NCBI GenBank assembly: GCA_011051745.1
Contig: DRKO01000011.1
Coordinates: 1-7,452 of the forward strand
DNA: 7,452 nt
Source of the DNA: Chloroflexota bacterium
GTDB taxonomy: Bacteria; Chloroflexota; Anaerolineae; Aggregatilineales; UBA3940
Direction: 5' to 3'
Each line of letters starts with the position of its first letter. The first letter of the stretch is position 1. A model generated the notes under the pieces. That model was not told where the DNA came from. It saw nothing but the letters and a program-made list of their open reading frames with translations, and ran no database searches. Made by a program: the position numbers and the translations under genes. Shown one piece after another: positions 1-6,619 of this stretch.

Positions 1-554
1 CCGACGAGGCTACGGACATCCGTCCAGCCGAGCGCACCGAGGGCGGTCATGGCGATGGTGGCCCGCCAGCCGCTGCCGCAGTAGACGACGATGGAGGTGT
101 CGAAGGAGGGGAGCTTGTCCAGGTTCTCGCCCAGTTCGCGGAGGGGGATGTTGATGGCGCCCTCGATGTAGCCGTTCTCCTCCAGTTCCTCCGGCTGACG
201 CACGTCAAGCAGGAAGATATCCTCTTCGGCCAGCGCCTCATTGAGGGCCTCCGGGGAGATGGTGTTGTAGGCAACCATGTTGCCGAGGAAGGCTGTAAAG
301 GCGGTGTCCAGATCGGCCTCGCCGACCTCTTCCACCTCGGCTACTTCCTCGGTGGCCTCTTCTGCTGCTTCCGGTTCCTCTGCTGCCGCCTCCGGCTGCT
401 CCGCTGCCGCTTCTTCGGCGGGAGCTTCCTCAACAGCGGCCTCCGGCTCCTCGATGAGCTCCTCAACCGTCTGAGGCCCGCCACAGGCGCTCAGCGCCAG
501 GCTGGCAAGCAGAAGCAACACGATGCTGACAAGCAAGCCTTTCTTCAAACGCAT
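1..554 (-). CDS. Rhodanese-domain lipoprotein (3' end beyond window)
   Basis: Exported single-domain rhodanese, probably handling sulfane sulfur outside the cytoplasmic membrane. The ATG is at 554, with GGAGGA at 565-570 ten bases upstream. Residues 1-23 are a lipoprotein signal (basic MRLKK, hydrophobic core, lipobox L-S-A-C with C24 as lipidation site). Residues 30-80 are a low-complexity Glu/Ala/Pro linker that probably holds the domain away from the membrane. The rhodanese fold starts near residue 99, with the typical LLDVRQPEE and GAINIPL segments. The active-site loop C159-G-S-G-W-R is intact, so persulfide chemistry is plausible. 184 complete codons are visible and the frame is still open at the left edge; only the last part of the domain is missing. 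It lies 80 bases downstream of the 11-haem cytochrome on the same strand, so co-transcription is likely. The family is confident; the substrate is unknown. Confidence 0.9.
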   Translation of the reverse strand, partial: MRLKKGLLVSIVLLLLASLALSACGGPQTVEELIEEPEAAVEEAPAEEAAAEQPEAAAEEPEAAEEATEEVAEVEEVGEADLDTAFTAFLGNMVAYNTISPEALNEALAEEDIFLLDVRQPEELEENGYIEGAINIPLRELGENLDKLPSFDTSIVVYCGSGWRATIAMTALGALGWTDVRSLV

Positions 555-615
555 GATAGTTAGTTCCTCCTTGTTGTGTCCTCTATGTGTATGTGTTGGC
601 TAAACCCTGTCCCTA

Positions 616-627
616 CTCTGCGCAGAG
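616..627. repeat. 12-base perfect palindrome between cytochrome and rhodanese genes
   Basis: CTCTGCGCAGAG reads the same on both strands and lies just after the cytochrome stop codon (635-637). There is no T-run after it on the minus strand, so it does not look like a terminator. It could be a small mRNA structure or a chance palindrome. Confidence 0.3.
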
Positions 628-634
628 CCGATCA

Positions 635-2068
635 CTAGTAACCAAGTGCTTCCACCAGCGTCAGCAGGTCCAGGGACGGGACCTGACGAACGATGACGCT
701 TGCATTGGCTCGTTGTTCCTCTGGCCTGACTGCACTGGCGGTCAGGAAAATGGCCGGATTGCCGTGACAGTTCTCGCAGCGCTCGCTTTGCGGCGTGACG
801 CGCTGGATGTTGTGAGGCGTGGCATACTCCCACGTGGGGCGGTTGTCGAAGTTGGGGAGCAGGTTTTCGCCGTAAAACTCGAACTGGTTGGGGTCAACCG
901 GTATATGCCGCACCACGACGTACTGCCAGGGCCGTTCGGGTGTGCGTTCCAGGTTCAGGCCGATGCGGAACTCCATCCACGAGTTCTCCAGCTCGTAGTA
1001 CGGCACGCCGTCCTCGGTCTGCTGAACGTGGCAGTTGCTGCAATTCTTGTAGGCGATGGAGTGGCAGACCTCACAGGCCAGGTCCTGCCCGTGAATGGTG
1101 TGCTGAAGGATGCCCGAATCGGCGGAGAGGGCGTCCAGATGGCATGTCTCACAGCGCGGCTGGCGGGTTCCCTCATAGCGATGCGTGGGGTCAACGCCGA
1201 TGCCGTGCATTTCCTCACCTGTGTGGCAGTCCACACAGTTCATTCGTGCCTCGGTCAGATGGACGTCCGCCGGGTAGCCCTCATTCCGTCCGGTGTACTC
1301 ATTGCGGACGCGGCTCCCGTGACAGCCGGTGCAGGTGCGGCTCATGGGCGGGGTGCGGACGAACTCGTGCCCCTCGAGCAGGCCGCCGCCCACGCTGCTC
1401 GGCTGGCTGACGTGGCACTGGCCGCAGGAAGCGTGGCACTCGCTGCAATGGTACGACTCCATCTCTTCGATGATCGGATGGTTCTCCGGGATGGAGCGCT
1501 CATAGAGTGCCGTATCATACCCGGCCAGTGTCACATGCAGACTGTGTACATAGGCCTCCTGAATATCGGTATGGCACTCACCACAGGCGTTGTCCGGCCC
1601 TTCCGAGGGGTCGGCCACCATCCCTTCGTGGGCCTGTGCCATATCCGGCAGGTCGGCCCCACCGTGACACTCCGTACAGCGGATAAAGCTGTGTACGCCG
1701 CTTCGGATGGCCTCTTCATTGATCAGAACTCGTTCCCATGCCTCCACCGGAGGCACATCGCCCCCTCAACCCTCCCCTGAGGAGAGCGACTCGACCTCTT
1801 CCTCGACCGCCAGCGCCTTGAGCGCCTCCTGATCGGTGTGGCAGGTGAGGCAGTTCTCGTCAGTCTCCGGGGTAGGGGTGACAGGGAATACCTGGGGTGT
1901 GGGGGTCTCCTCGGCGATGAGGAGGGGCGGTGAGGCCTGTCGCGTCACCTCTGCCTGGACGAGCAGGGAACTGATATCCAGGGCATCCTGCCGGTGAGCG
2001 CAGGCCGCCAGCCCAAGCCCGATAAGCGCTACCCCAAGTCCGACGGCAAGCCTGCTGTGATGTTTCAA
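635..2068 (-). CDS. 11-haem cytochrome c lipoprotein with in-frame UGA (candidate selenoprotein)
   Basis: Exported multiheme cytochrome c, probably electron carrier or terminal reductase partner of the membrane module encoded to the right. I place the start at TTG 2068, because GGAGGA (2075-2080) is six bases upstream and the product then opens with a clean lipoprotein signal (MKHH, hydrophobic core, L-A-A-C23). A Thr/Pro-rich linker follows, then the first CXXCH (CLTCH, residue 73). At codon 101 (1766-1768) the frame meets UGA; without any shift it continues to TAG at 635-637. After the UGA are ten more CXXCH motifs, near residues 131, 162, 208, 215, 246, 278, 306, 332, 343 and 431, including the tight pair CSECHASCGQCH. 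With UGA read through, the protein is 477 residues. Read as two proteins, the front piece (1766-2068) is a one-haem lipoprotein. The rear piece (GTG 1756 to 635) has ten haem sites but no export signal, which does not fit cytochrome c maturation outside the membrane. Recoding, a nonsense mutation or a base error are the options. Confidence 0.8.
1737..1757 (-). promoter_or_regulatory. SECIS-like hairpin downstream of the UGA
   Basis: On the minus strand, TGCCTCC (1755-1749) pairs perfectly with GGAGGCA (1745-1739) around a GGU loop (1748-1746); two G-U pairs can extend the stem below (1757-1756 with 1738-1737). Seventeen bases separate the UGA from the loop. Bacterial SECIS elements are known to be hairpins inside the coding region just after the UGA, with the apical loop roughly 16-37 bases away and a G in the first two loop positions. 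This hairpin meets each of these. Chance in GC-rich coding DNA is not excluded. Confidence 0.5.
1766..1768 (-). other. In-frame UGA, candidate selenocysteine codon
   Basis: The context is SSGEG-UGA-GGDVPP, with the reading frame identical on both sides and no indel needed. It sits 24 residues after the first haem motif and 29 residues before the second. A single base change to GGA or CGA would also restore the frame, so mutation or consensus error remains open. A weak alternative is re-initiation at GTG 1756, where AGGGGG lies four bases upstream. Confidence 0.5.
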
Positions 2069-2146
2069 AGGAATTCCTCCGGGTTTGTCGCTCGCACCGG
2101 TGCTGCCGCGCGACAATTTGTGAAATCTATCACGTGACTTTATGGT

Positions 2147-2176
2147 ATTTTAATCCATTCTCCTTATATGGATCAA
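2147..2176 (-). promoter_or_regulatory. Predicted sigma70-type promoter for the 11-haem cytochrome
   Basis: Read on the minus strand, TTGATC (2176-2171) and TAAAAT (2152-2147) are 18 bases apart, matching four of six and five of six consensus bases. Transcription would start near 2140, about 70 bases before the TTG start, and would cover the cytochrome and probably the rhodanese gene. Confidence 0.5.
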
Positions 2177-2204
2177 GGCCTGAGATTGGTTTTTCTTATA
2201 ACAC

Positions 2205-2228
2205 TTGCTTATCAAGTTCTATAAGCAA
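2205..2228. promoter_or_regulatory. Inverted repeat, probable LysR-type regulator operator
   Basis: TTGCTTAT (2205-2212), eight spacer bases, then ATAAGCAA (2221-2228): a perfect 8-8-8 inverted repeat that contains a T-N11-A core as LysR-type sites do. A second, outer pair, GAGATTG (2182-2188) and CAATCTC (2226-2232), partly overlaps it. The centre is about 76 bases upstream of the predicted cytochrome transcription start and about 97 upstream of that of the regulator. This is close to the usual activation position of LysR proteins for the cytochrome promoter. Further CTTATA half-site-like words occur at 2163, 2195, 2263, 2300 and 2316. Confidence 0.5.
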
Positions 2229-2277
2229 TCTCTATTATCAGAGAGCCTCTCCCCTCTTTACTCTTATATATGATCTT

Positions 2278-2307
2278 GTTACAATGTTCACAAATAGAGC
2301 TTATAAT
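2278..2307 (+). promoter_or_regulatory. Predicted sigma70-type promoter for the LysR regulator and following operon
   Basis: A perfect TATAAT lies at 2302-2307. The best -35 is GTTACA at 2278-2283 (four of six bases, 18-base spacer). The predicted start near 2314 leaves a leader of about 38 bases before the ATG at 2352. Confidence 0.5.
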
Positions 2308-2351
2308 TCGCTCCGCTTATAGATGCGTGGTCGACTCAAGCCGGGAAAAAT

Positions 2352-3287
2352 ATGCTGAACCTGAACGAACTGCAGGTCTTCATCGTAGCCGCCGAGACCG
2401 AGAACTTCTCGGAGGCGGGCCGACGGCTGAACCTCTCCCAGCCTGCAGTGAGCATGCAAATCCGCTCGCTGGAGACCCAGCTTAACGTCACGCTGTTTCA
2501 CCGGGCCGGGCGGCATATCCGGCTGACGGAGGCCGGTCATGCCCTTGTCCCGATGGCGCGTGATCTCATCCAGCGGGCGATCCGGCTTGAGGAGACGATG
2601 GCCTCGCTGGAAGGAGAGGTGGTCGGCCTGCTGCGGGTGGGATGCAGTACCACGTCGGGGAAATACATCCTGCCCAAGCTCATCGCCGGGCTGCGGCGAC
2701 AGCACCCTCAGGTTCAGGTGATCTGCCACGTCACCAGCCGGAGCCGGGCCCTGCGTATGTTGCTTGAGGGCGAGGTCCATGTGGCCCTTTCCAGCCTGCG
2801 AGAGCCTTACAAGGACATCGAGTATCGCCCCTTCCTGACCGACCGGATCATCCTGATAGCTCCTCCTGATCATCCCTGGGCGCGGCAGAAAACGCCCATC
2901 GAGCCAACCGATCTGCTAAAGGAAGACTTCATCCTGCGGGAAGAGGGATCGGGGACCCACGCGGCGCTGAAAGAGGGGCTGGCCTGCCACGATCTGAGCC
3001 TGGATCACCTGAACGTGGTGATGATTCTGGGCAACTCGGAGGCGATCTGCATGGCCGTGCAGGAGGGGATCGGGCTGGCTTTTGTCTCGGCCCTCTCCGC
3101 CGCCGAGGCGATCCAGAGCGGCTCTCTCGCAATGATCGAGGTGAAGGGGCTGGAGCTGAGCCAGACGTTATACATGGCCCATCACGCCGCCCGTCCGGCA
3201 ACGCGAGCTCAGATCGCTTTCTGGGAATATGCCTTTGCGCCTGAGAACGAGGCCATACGGCGGCTTCCCAGCGAGGTAGGGGTCTGA
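2352..3287 (+). CDS. LysR-type transcriptional regulator
   Basis: DNA-binding regulator of 311 residues, a normal length for the family. The N-terminal winged helix-turn-helix covers about residues 3-62, with the hallmark run FSEAGRRLNLSQPAVS followed by IRSLETQL and LFHR. A linker helix (65-90) joins it to the periplasmic-binding-protein-like effector domain (about 92-295), which begins VGCSTTSGKYILP as in CysB/CbbR/YeiE-like members. The start at ATG 2352 gives the standard N-terminus; the Shine-Dalgarno is weak (GGGAAAAA). It stands divergent from the 11-haem cytochrome across an AT-rich region with a palindrome and lies 66 bases before the 8-haem cytochrome with no clear terminator. It therefore probably controls both arms and is co-transcribed with the right-hand one. 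The effector cannot be told from sequence; a redox or sulfur signal is a guess from context. Confidence 0.95.
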   Translation: MLNLNELQVFIVAAETENFSEAGRRLNLSQPAVSMQIRSLETQLNVTLFHRAGRHIRLTEAGHALVPMARDLIQRAIRLEETMASLEGEVVGLLRVGCSTTSGKYILPKLIAGLRRQHPQVQVICHVTSRSRALRMLLEGEVHVALSSLREPYKDIEYRPFLTDRIILIAPPDHPWARQKTPIEPTDLLKEDFILREEGSGTHAALKEGLACHDLSLDHLNVVMILGNSEAICMAVQEGIGLAFVSALSAAEAIQSGSLAMIEVKGLELSQTLYMAHHAARPATRAQIAFWEYAFAPENEAIRRLPSEVGV

Positions 3288-3353
3288 GGGCTGGCCGTAG
3301 CGGGCGGGCTTTTAAGGATTCGATCAGCCGTTTGATGGAGATGAGAAAACCCT

Positions 3354-4427
3354 ATGACAGCCTTACATCGTTTGTTCAAACCAATCAGGTTGCTTGTTGT
3401 GTCCATCCTGCTGGCCTCGCTGCTGGCGGGAGGGCTGGCCGGTCTGGCGCTGGCTCAGGAAGGCGAGGGTGAGCCGGAGCCAACCGATACCCCGCCCGAA
3501 GGGGACATGATGGGCGAGGCTCTGGCGGAGGAGTGTAGCGCCTGCCATCCCGATGTTGTGGCCGCATGGGAGGGCCAGCCGCATGATATGGCGTTCGCCG
3601 ACCCGCTCTTTCAGGAGGGCTGGGCGGATCAGAATCACGACCCCGCCTGCCTGGAGTGCCACACGACGGGTTACAATCCCCTGACCGGCGAGTATGAGAT
3701 GGAGGGTGTGACGTGCGTCGAGTGTCACGGTGAGACGCCGGAAGATCACCCCCCTGCGCCGGTAGACCTGAACCGCGCCAACGAAACCTGCGCCGACTGC
3801 CATCTGGTCTCTCAGGCCGAGTTCCGGGCCAGCCACCACTATCAGGCCGGGATGGAGTGCACCAGTTGTCACTATGCGCACAACAACGGCCTGCGGATGG
3901 GGACGGAACTGGCCCAGTGCCTGAACTGCCACGCCGATCAACTGGGCGGCTTTGTGGCCCACCGGGTCCACATTGAGGAAGCGGAACTGAGCTGCCGGGA
4001 CTGTCATGGCTACGTCCAGCCGGGGCAGGAAGTGCCGCCGAACGGGCTGGCCCCGACCGGCCATGACTTTCAGGCCAGCCTGCGGGCCTGCCTCGACTGC
4101 CACGAGAGCATCCAGCTTACGGCGGCCAATGGGACGGAGGAAGGGGCTTCCGGCCCCGCGCTGGAACTGAGCTCCGAGTTTGACATCGGCGGGCAGAAAG
4201 CGGCGCTTCGCGCTCAACAGCTTGAGGCAATCGCCCAGACTCTCCTGCTCCAGAGCCGGAACCGGGCCGCGATCTCGATGGTTCAGGGCGGCGTCGGCGG
4301 CCTTCTGGTGGGCGGGCTGGCGGTCTGGTTTGTTAACCGACGGAAGAATGGCAAGAATGGCAAGAACGGCGGGAAGCAGGTAGCCGGAAAGCCAGAGAGC
4401 GAGGGCTCCCATGAGCGACAAGGATAA
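3354..4427 (+). CDS. 8-haem cytochrome c with C-terminal membrane anchor
   Basis: Membrane-anchored multiheme cytochrome c, likely the haem subunit of a quinone-linked electron-transfer complex. Of 357 residues, 1-34 form a Sec signal peptide ending LALA. After a short acidic Pro/Thr linker come eight CXXCH motifs at residues 61, 99, 121, 146, 169, 189, 214 and 246. The first, CSACHPDVVAAWEGQPH, resembles the opening haem of the cytochrome c554 family. Single His residues (for example H160, H161, H203, H206, H237) are candidate distal ligands. A haem-free stretch (about 252-305) leads to one transmembrane helix (308-328) and a basic tail that would face the cytoplasm. The tail contains three KNG units. 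The start at ATG 3354 gives the signal peptide; GGAG at 3337-3340 is rather far away. The gene overlaps the Fe-S gene by 17 bases, and the HybB-like gene follows. Substrate unknown. Confidence 0.93.
   Translation: MTALHRLFKPIRLLVVSILLASLLAGGLAGLALAQEGEGEPEPTDTPPEGDMMGEALAEECSACHPDVVAAWEGQPHDMAFADPLFQEGWADQNHDPACLECHTTGYNPLTGEYEMEGVTCVECHGETPEDHPPAPVDLNRANETCADCHLVSQAEFRASHHYQAGMECTSCHYAHNNGLRMGTELAQCLNCHADQLGGFVAHRVHIEEAELSCRDCHGYVQPGQEVPPNGLAPTGHDFQASLRACLDCHESIQLTAANGTEEGASGPALELSSEFDIGGQKAALRAQQLEAIAQTLLLQSRNRAAISMVQGGVGGLLVGGLAVWFVNRRKNGKNGKNGGKQVAGKPESEGSHERQG
4344..4370 (+). repeat. Three tandem 9-base units in the cytochrome tail
   Basis: AAGAATGGC occurs twice in a row, then AAGAACGGC, coding KNG-KNG-KNG directly after the transmembrane helix. 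It is a short in-frame tandem repeat, probably slippage-derived, that makes the cytoplasmic tail strongly basic. Confidence 0.8.
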
Positions 4428-5214
4428 AGCAAGCCCTGTTATTAACAGGCGTAAATTCCTGGAGTTGCTCGGCGCGGCGGGCTTCTCAACGGCAGTGGCG
4501 GCTGCGCTGACGGTTCCCTTCGCGGGCAGGAAGGCGCGGGCCAGCGGGCGCGAGGGCGAGAGCGAACATCACTGGGTGATGGTGATTGACCTCTCCCTGT
4601 GCATCGGATGCCAGTACTGCGTGTACGCCTGCCAGGCGGTGAACGACGTGGCAACCGATATGCGCTGGAACGTGTACCTGCTCGATCAGACCGAGACGGG
4701 GAAACCCTTCCACATGACGCGGCCCTGCCTCCACTGCCAGAACCCGCCCTGTGCGGACGTGTGCCCGGTGCACGCGACCTACCAGCGCGGGGATGGGCTG
4801 GTGGTGATGGATTATGAGCGTTGCATCGGCTGCCGGTACTGCATGGTGGCCTGCCCTTACGATGTGCGGCGCTTTAACTGGGAGGCCCGCAGTGACGAAA
4901 ATCCTTATGAGCCGGAGTGGGGGTCTGCGGAAGTTGAACGCCGTCCGCGCGGGGTGGTTGAGAAGTGCACGTTCTGCATTCACCGGATTGACCGGGGGCT
5001 GGAACAGGGCCTGACACCGGGCGTGGATCGGGCCGCCACACCGGCCTGCGTCAACATCTGCCCGGTCGGCGCGCGCAAATTCGGCGATCTGAACGACCCC
5101 GATTCCGAGGTCGCCCGCATCATCGCCACCAAGCCGACTTTCCGGCTGCGCGAAGAGCTGGGCACGGAGCCAAACGTATACTATGTTCCGGCTGAGGGAA
5201 TGGTGATCGCATGA
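4411..5214 (+). CDS. Tat-exported four-cluster [4Fe-4S] ferredoxin subunit (HybA/DmsB/NrfC-like)
   Basis: Electron-wire subunit between a haem protein and a membrane quinone site. It has 267 residues. The N-terminus carries a twin-arginine signal, N-R-R-K-F-L (residues 12-17) followed by an Ala-rich hydrophobic stretch, so the folded protein is sent across the membrane. All 16 cluster cysteines are present in the usual arrangement: C64/67/70/74, C106/109/114/118, C138/141/144/148 and C186/189/213/217, predicting four [4Fe-4S] clusters. No C-terminal membrane helix is visible, so it should dock on the HybB-like protein. ATG 4411 has GAGGG five bases upstream, inside the cytochrome gene. The 17-base overlap before and 4-base ATGA overlap after point to coupled translation of the three subunits. 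The family is certain; assignment to one named complex (Hyb, Nrf, Psr, Ttr) is not, since no molybdopterin or NiFe subunit is present. Confidence 0.95.
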   Translation: MSDKDKASPVINRRKFLELLGAAGFSTAVAAALTVPFAGRKARASGREGESEHHWVMVIDLSLCIGCQYCVYACQAVNDVATDMRWNVYLLDQTETGKPFHMTRPCLHCQNPPCADVCPVHATYQRGDGLVVMDYERCIGCRYCMVACPYDVRRFNWEARSDENPYEPEWGSAEVERRPRGVVEKCTFCIHRIDRGLEQGLTPGVDRAATPACVNICPVGARKFGDLNDPDSEVARIIATKPTFRLREELGTEPNVYYVPAEGMVIA

Positions 5215-6443
5215 GTACGGTGCTTGCAATCTTCAAACATCCAGAGAGGCCGATGAGCACCGCCCTGAAAGCATGGATCGGCGGGCTGGTTGCGCTCGTC
5301 CTGGTAGGGCTTGTCTCCGGCATCGTCGTGTTTGCCAAGGGGCTGGTCGTCACCGGCCTGACCGACCGCGTTCCCTGGGGGCTGTGGATCGCGCTTGACC
5401 TCTCTTCTATCAGTCTGGGTGCAGGAGCCTTCATCCTCTCGGCCATCGTGTATCTGCTGAACCTCCGGCAGTTTGAGAGCGTGGCCCGCGTCGCCGTCCT
5501 GATCGGTTTTCTGGGATACTCCTCGGCGATGCTGGCGCTGGCGCTCGATATCGGGCGACCGGATCGCTTCTGGCATCCGCTGGTTTACTGGAACGTGCAC
5601 TCGGTGCTGTGGGAAGTCACCATGTGCGTGGTGCTCTACTTCACCGTGCTGGCGCTTGAGCTGTCCACCGTTCTGCTGGAGAGCCCTTTCTTTGAGCGGT
5701 GGGCCGCCGCCCCCAGGGTCGCTCACACGCTGCATCAGTTCACCCCGGTTCTGGCCGTTGCGGGGTTGCTGCTCTCCCTGCTTCACCAGTCCTCGCTGGG
5801 AGCCACTTACGGCGTGGTGGCAGCAAGGCCGCTGTGGTACAAGCCCAGCCTGCCGGTGCTGTTCATCCTCTCAGCGGCGGCGGGCGGCGTCTCCATGACG
5901 ACCTTCGCCACGCTGCTGGTGAGCATGTTACAGAGGCGCTGGGTCGTCGGGCGGGAGGTGATCAACCGGCTGGCGATACTGGCTGGCTCGGCTATGGCCG
6001 CTTATCTGTACCTCAAGCTGTGGGACTGGGCGGCCACGACTTACTACAGCAACATCCCGGCCCGCGAAGTGGGGCTGAGCCTTCTGTTGCAAACCACGCC
6101 TTACGGCGAAACGTTCTGGTGGATCGAGGTGTTGCTGGGCGGGATCGTCCCGATGATCATCTTCCTGTGGCCCCGAATGCGGGAGAACGACTACATGTTG
6201 CTCCTGGGTTGCGCGCTGGCGATCACAGGGGTGGTGATGCTGCGCTGGAACGTCACGATCTCCGGCCTGGTTGTGCCTCAGGACTGGTCGCCGGGGGTGG
6301 CGTTCCTGTTCCCGCGTCTCTCTTATCATCCGACGCTGCCGGAGATAGGCGCTTTTCTGGGGATCATCGCCTATGCCCTGCTGGCGTTCACGCTGGCCGT
6401 CCGTTATCTGCCGGTCTACCCGATGGTCAGGGAGACGGAGTGA
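5211..6443 (+). CDS. HybB/NrfD-family integral membrane quinone subunit
   Basis: Polytopic membrane subunit that exchanges electrons with menaquinone and receives or gives them through the Fe-S protein. Its 410 residues contain about ten hydrophobic segments (near 20-42, 56-83, 92-113, 133-153, 178-194, 213-237, 254-272, 303-319, 328-345 and 378-397), as in HybB. Family landmarks are VPWGLWIALDLSSISLGAGAF in the second helix region, LDIGRPDRFW, SVLWEV, LHQSSLGA and a C-terminal RYLPV. These favour HybB over the shorter PsrC/NrfD type. The first ATG overlaps the Fe-S stop as ATGA; a second in-frame ATG at 5253, with AGAGAGG close by, is an alternative that removes 14 residues. No catalytic subunit follows, so the eight-haem cytochrome upstream is the probable redox partner, making a three-subunit quinone:cytochrome oxidoreductase. 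Confidence 0.93.
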   Translation: MSTVLAIFKHPERPMSTALKAWIGGLVALVLVGLVSGIVVFAKGLVVTGLTDRVPWGLWIALDLSSISLGAGAFILSAIVYLLNLRQFESVARVAVLIGFLGYSSAMLALALDIGRPDRFWHPLVYWNVHSVLWEVTMCVVLYFTVLALELSTVLLESPFFERWAAAPRVAHTLHQFTPVLAVAGLLLSLLHQSSLGATYGVVAARPLWYKPSLPVLFILSAAAGGVSMTTFATLLVSMLQRRWVVGREVINRLAILAGSAMAAYLYLKLWDWAATTYYSNIPAREVGLSLLLQTTPYGETFWWIEVLLGGIVPMIIFLWPRMRENDYMLLLGCALAITGVVMLRWNVTISGLVVPQDWSPGVAFLFPRLSYHPTLPEIGAFLGIIAYALLAFTLAVRYLPVYPMVRETE

Positions 6444-6563
6444 GGAGCGTGATCCGGGGCTTTCTCATTCTCCCTCCGGGCGTCAGGGGGTGAAGGCGCT
6501 GGCAACACGGATGGTCAGTGTTCGGGAGAGCGATAAGCCACCCGATCGTGGTTCGCGTCTGTG

Positions 6564-6590
6564 TTGACAAGCCCGACCCCAGGCGATAAG
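6564..6590 (+). promoter_or_regulatory. Predicted promoter of the thrS leader
   Basis: A perfect TTGACA lies at 6564-6569. The -10 is less clear: GATAAG at 6585-6590 (15-base spacer) or TAAGCT at 6587-6592 (17-base spacer). Transcription would start near 6598, shortly before the T-box stem I. Between the HybB-like stop (6443) and this site I see no gene and no convincing terminator. Confidence 0.5.
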
Positions 6591-6619
6591 CTATAGACAA
6601 CATCGCGTACAGACGCAAA

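Noticed and set aside
635..1756. Independent ten-haem cytochrome gene starting at GTG 1756
   Set aside because: AGGGGG lies close upstream, but the product would have no export signal, and it continues the upstream frame exactly; one interrupted or recoded gene is the better reading.
587..1780. Long plus-strand open frame (397 codons) opposite the 11-haem cytochrome
   Set aside because: The minus strand has ten haem motifs in this span; the plus-strand translation has no recognisable domain and is a GC-rich antisense shadow.
2134..2322. Small 62-codon open frame in the divergent intergenic region
   Set aside because: AT-rich, no ribosome binding site, and it covers the promoters and operator-like palindrome; no protein features.
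3288..3330. Possible terminator between the LysR gene and the 8-haem cytochrome
   Set aside because: The GC-rich run ends in CTTTT, but I could not pair a stable stem in front of it.
3363..4421. Minus-strand open frame of 352 codons opposite the 8-haem cytochrome
   Set aside because: Same situation: the real gene on the plus strand has a signal peptide, eight CXXCH motifs and a membrane anchor.
5699..6493. Plus-strand 264-codon frame overlapping the HybB-like gene
   Set aside because: It lies in another frame inside a conserved membrane protein gene, lacks hydrophobic segments and family motifs.
6444..6563. Small gene or terminator between the HybB-like gene and the thrS promoter
   Set aside because: Only short frames without features, and no stem followed by a T-run; I see nothing supportable.
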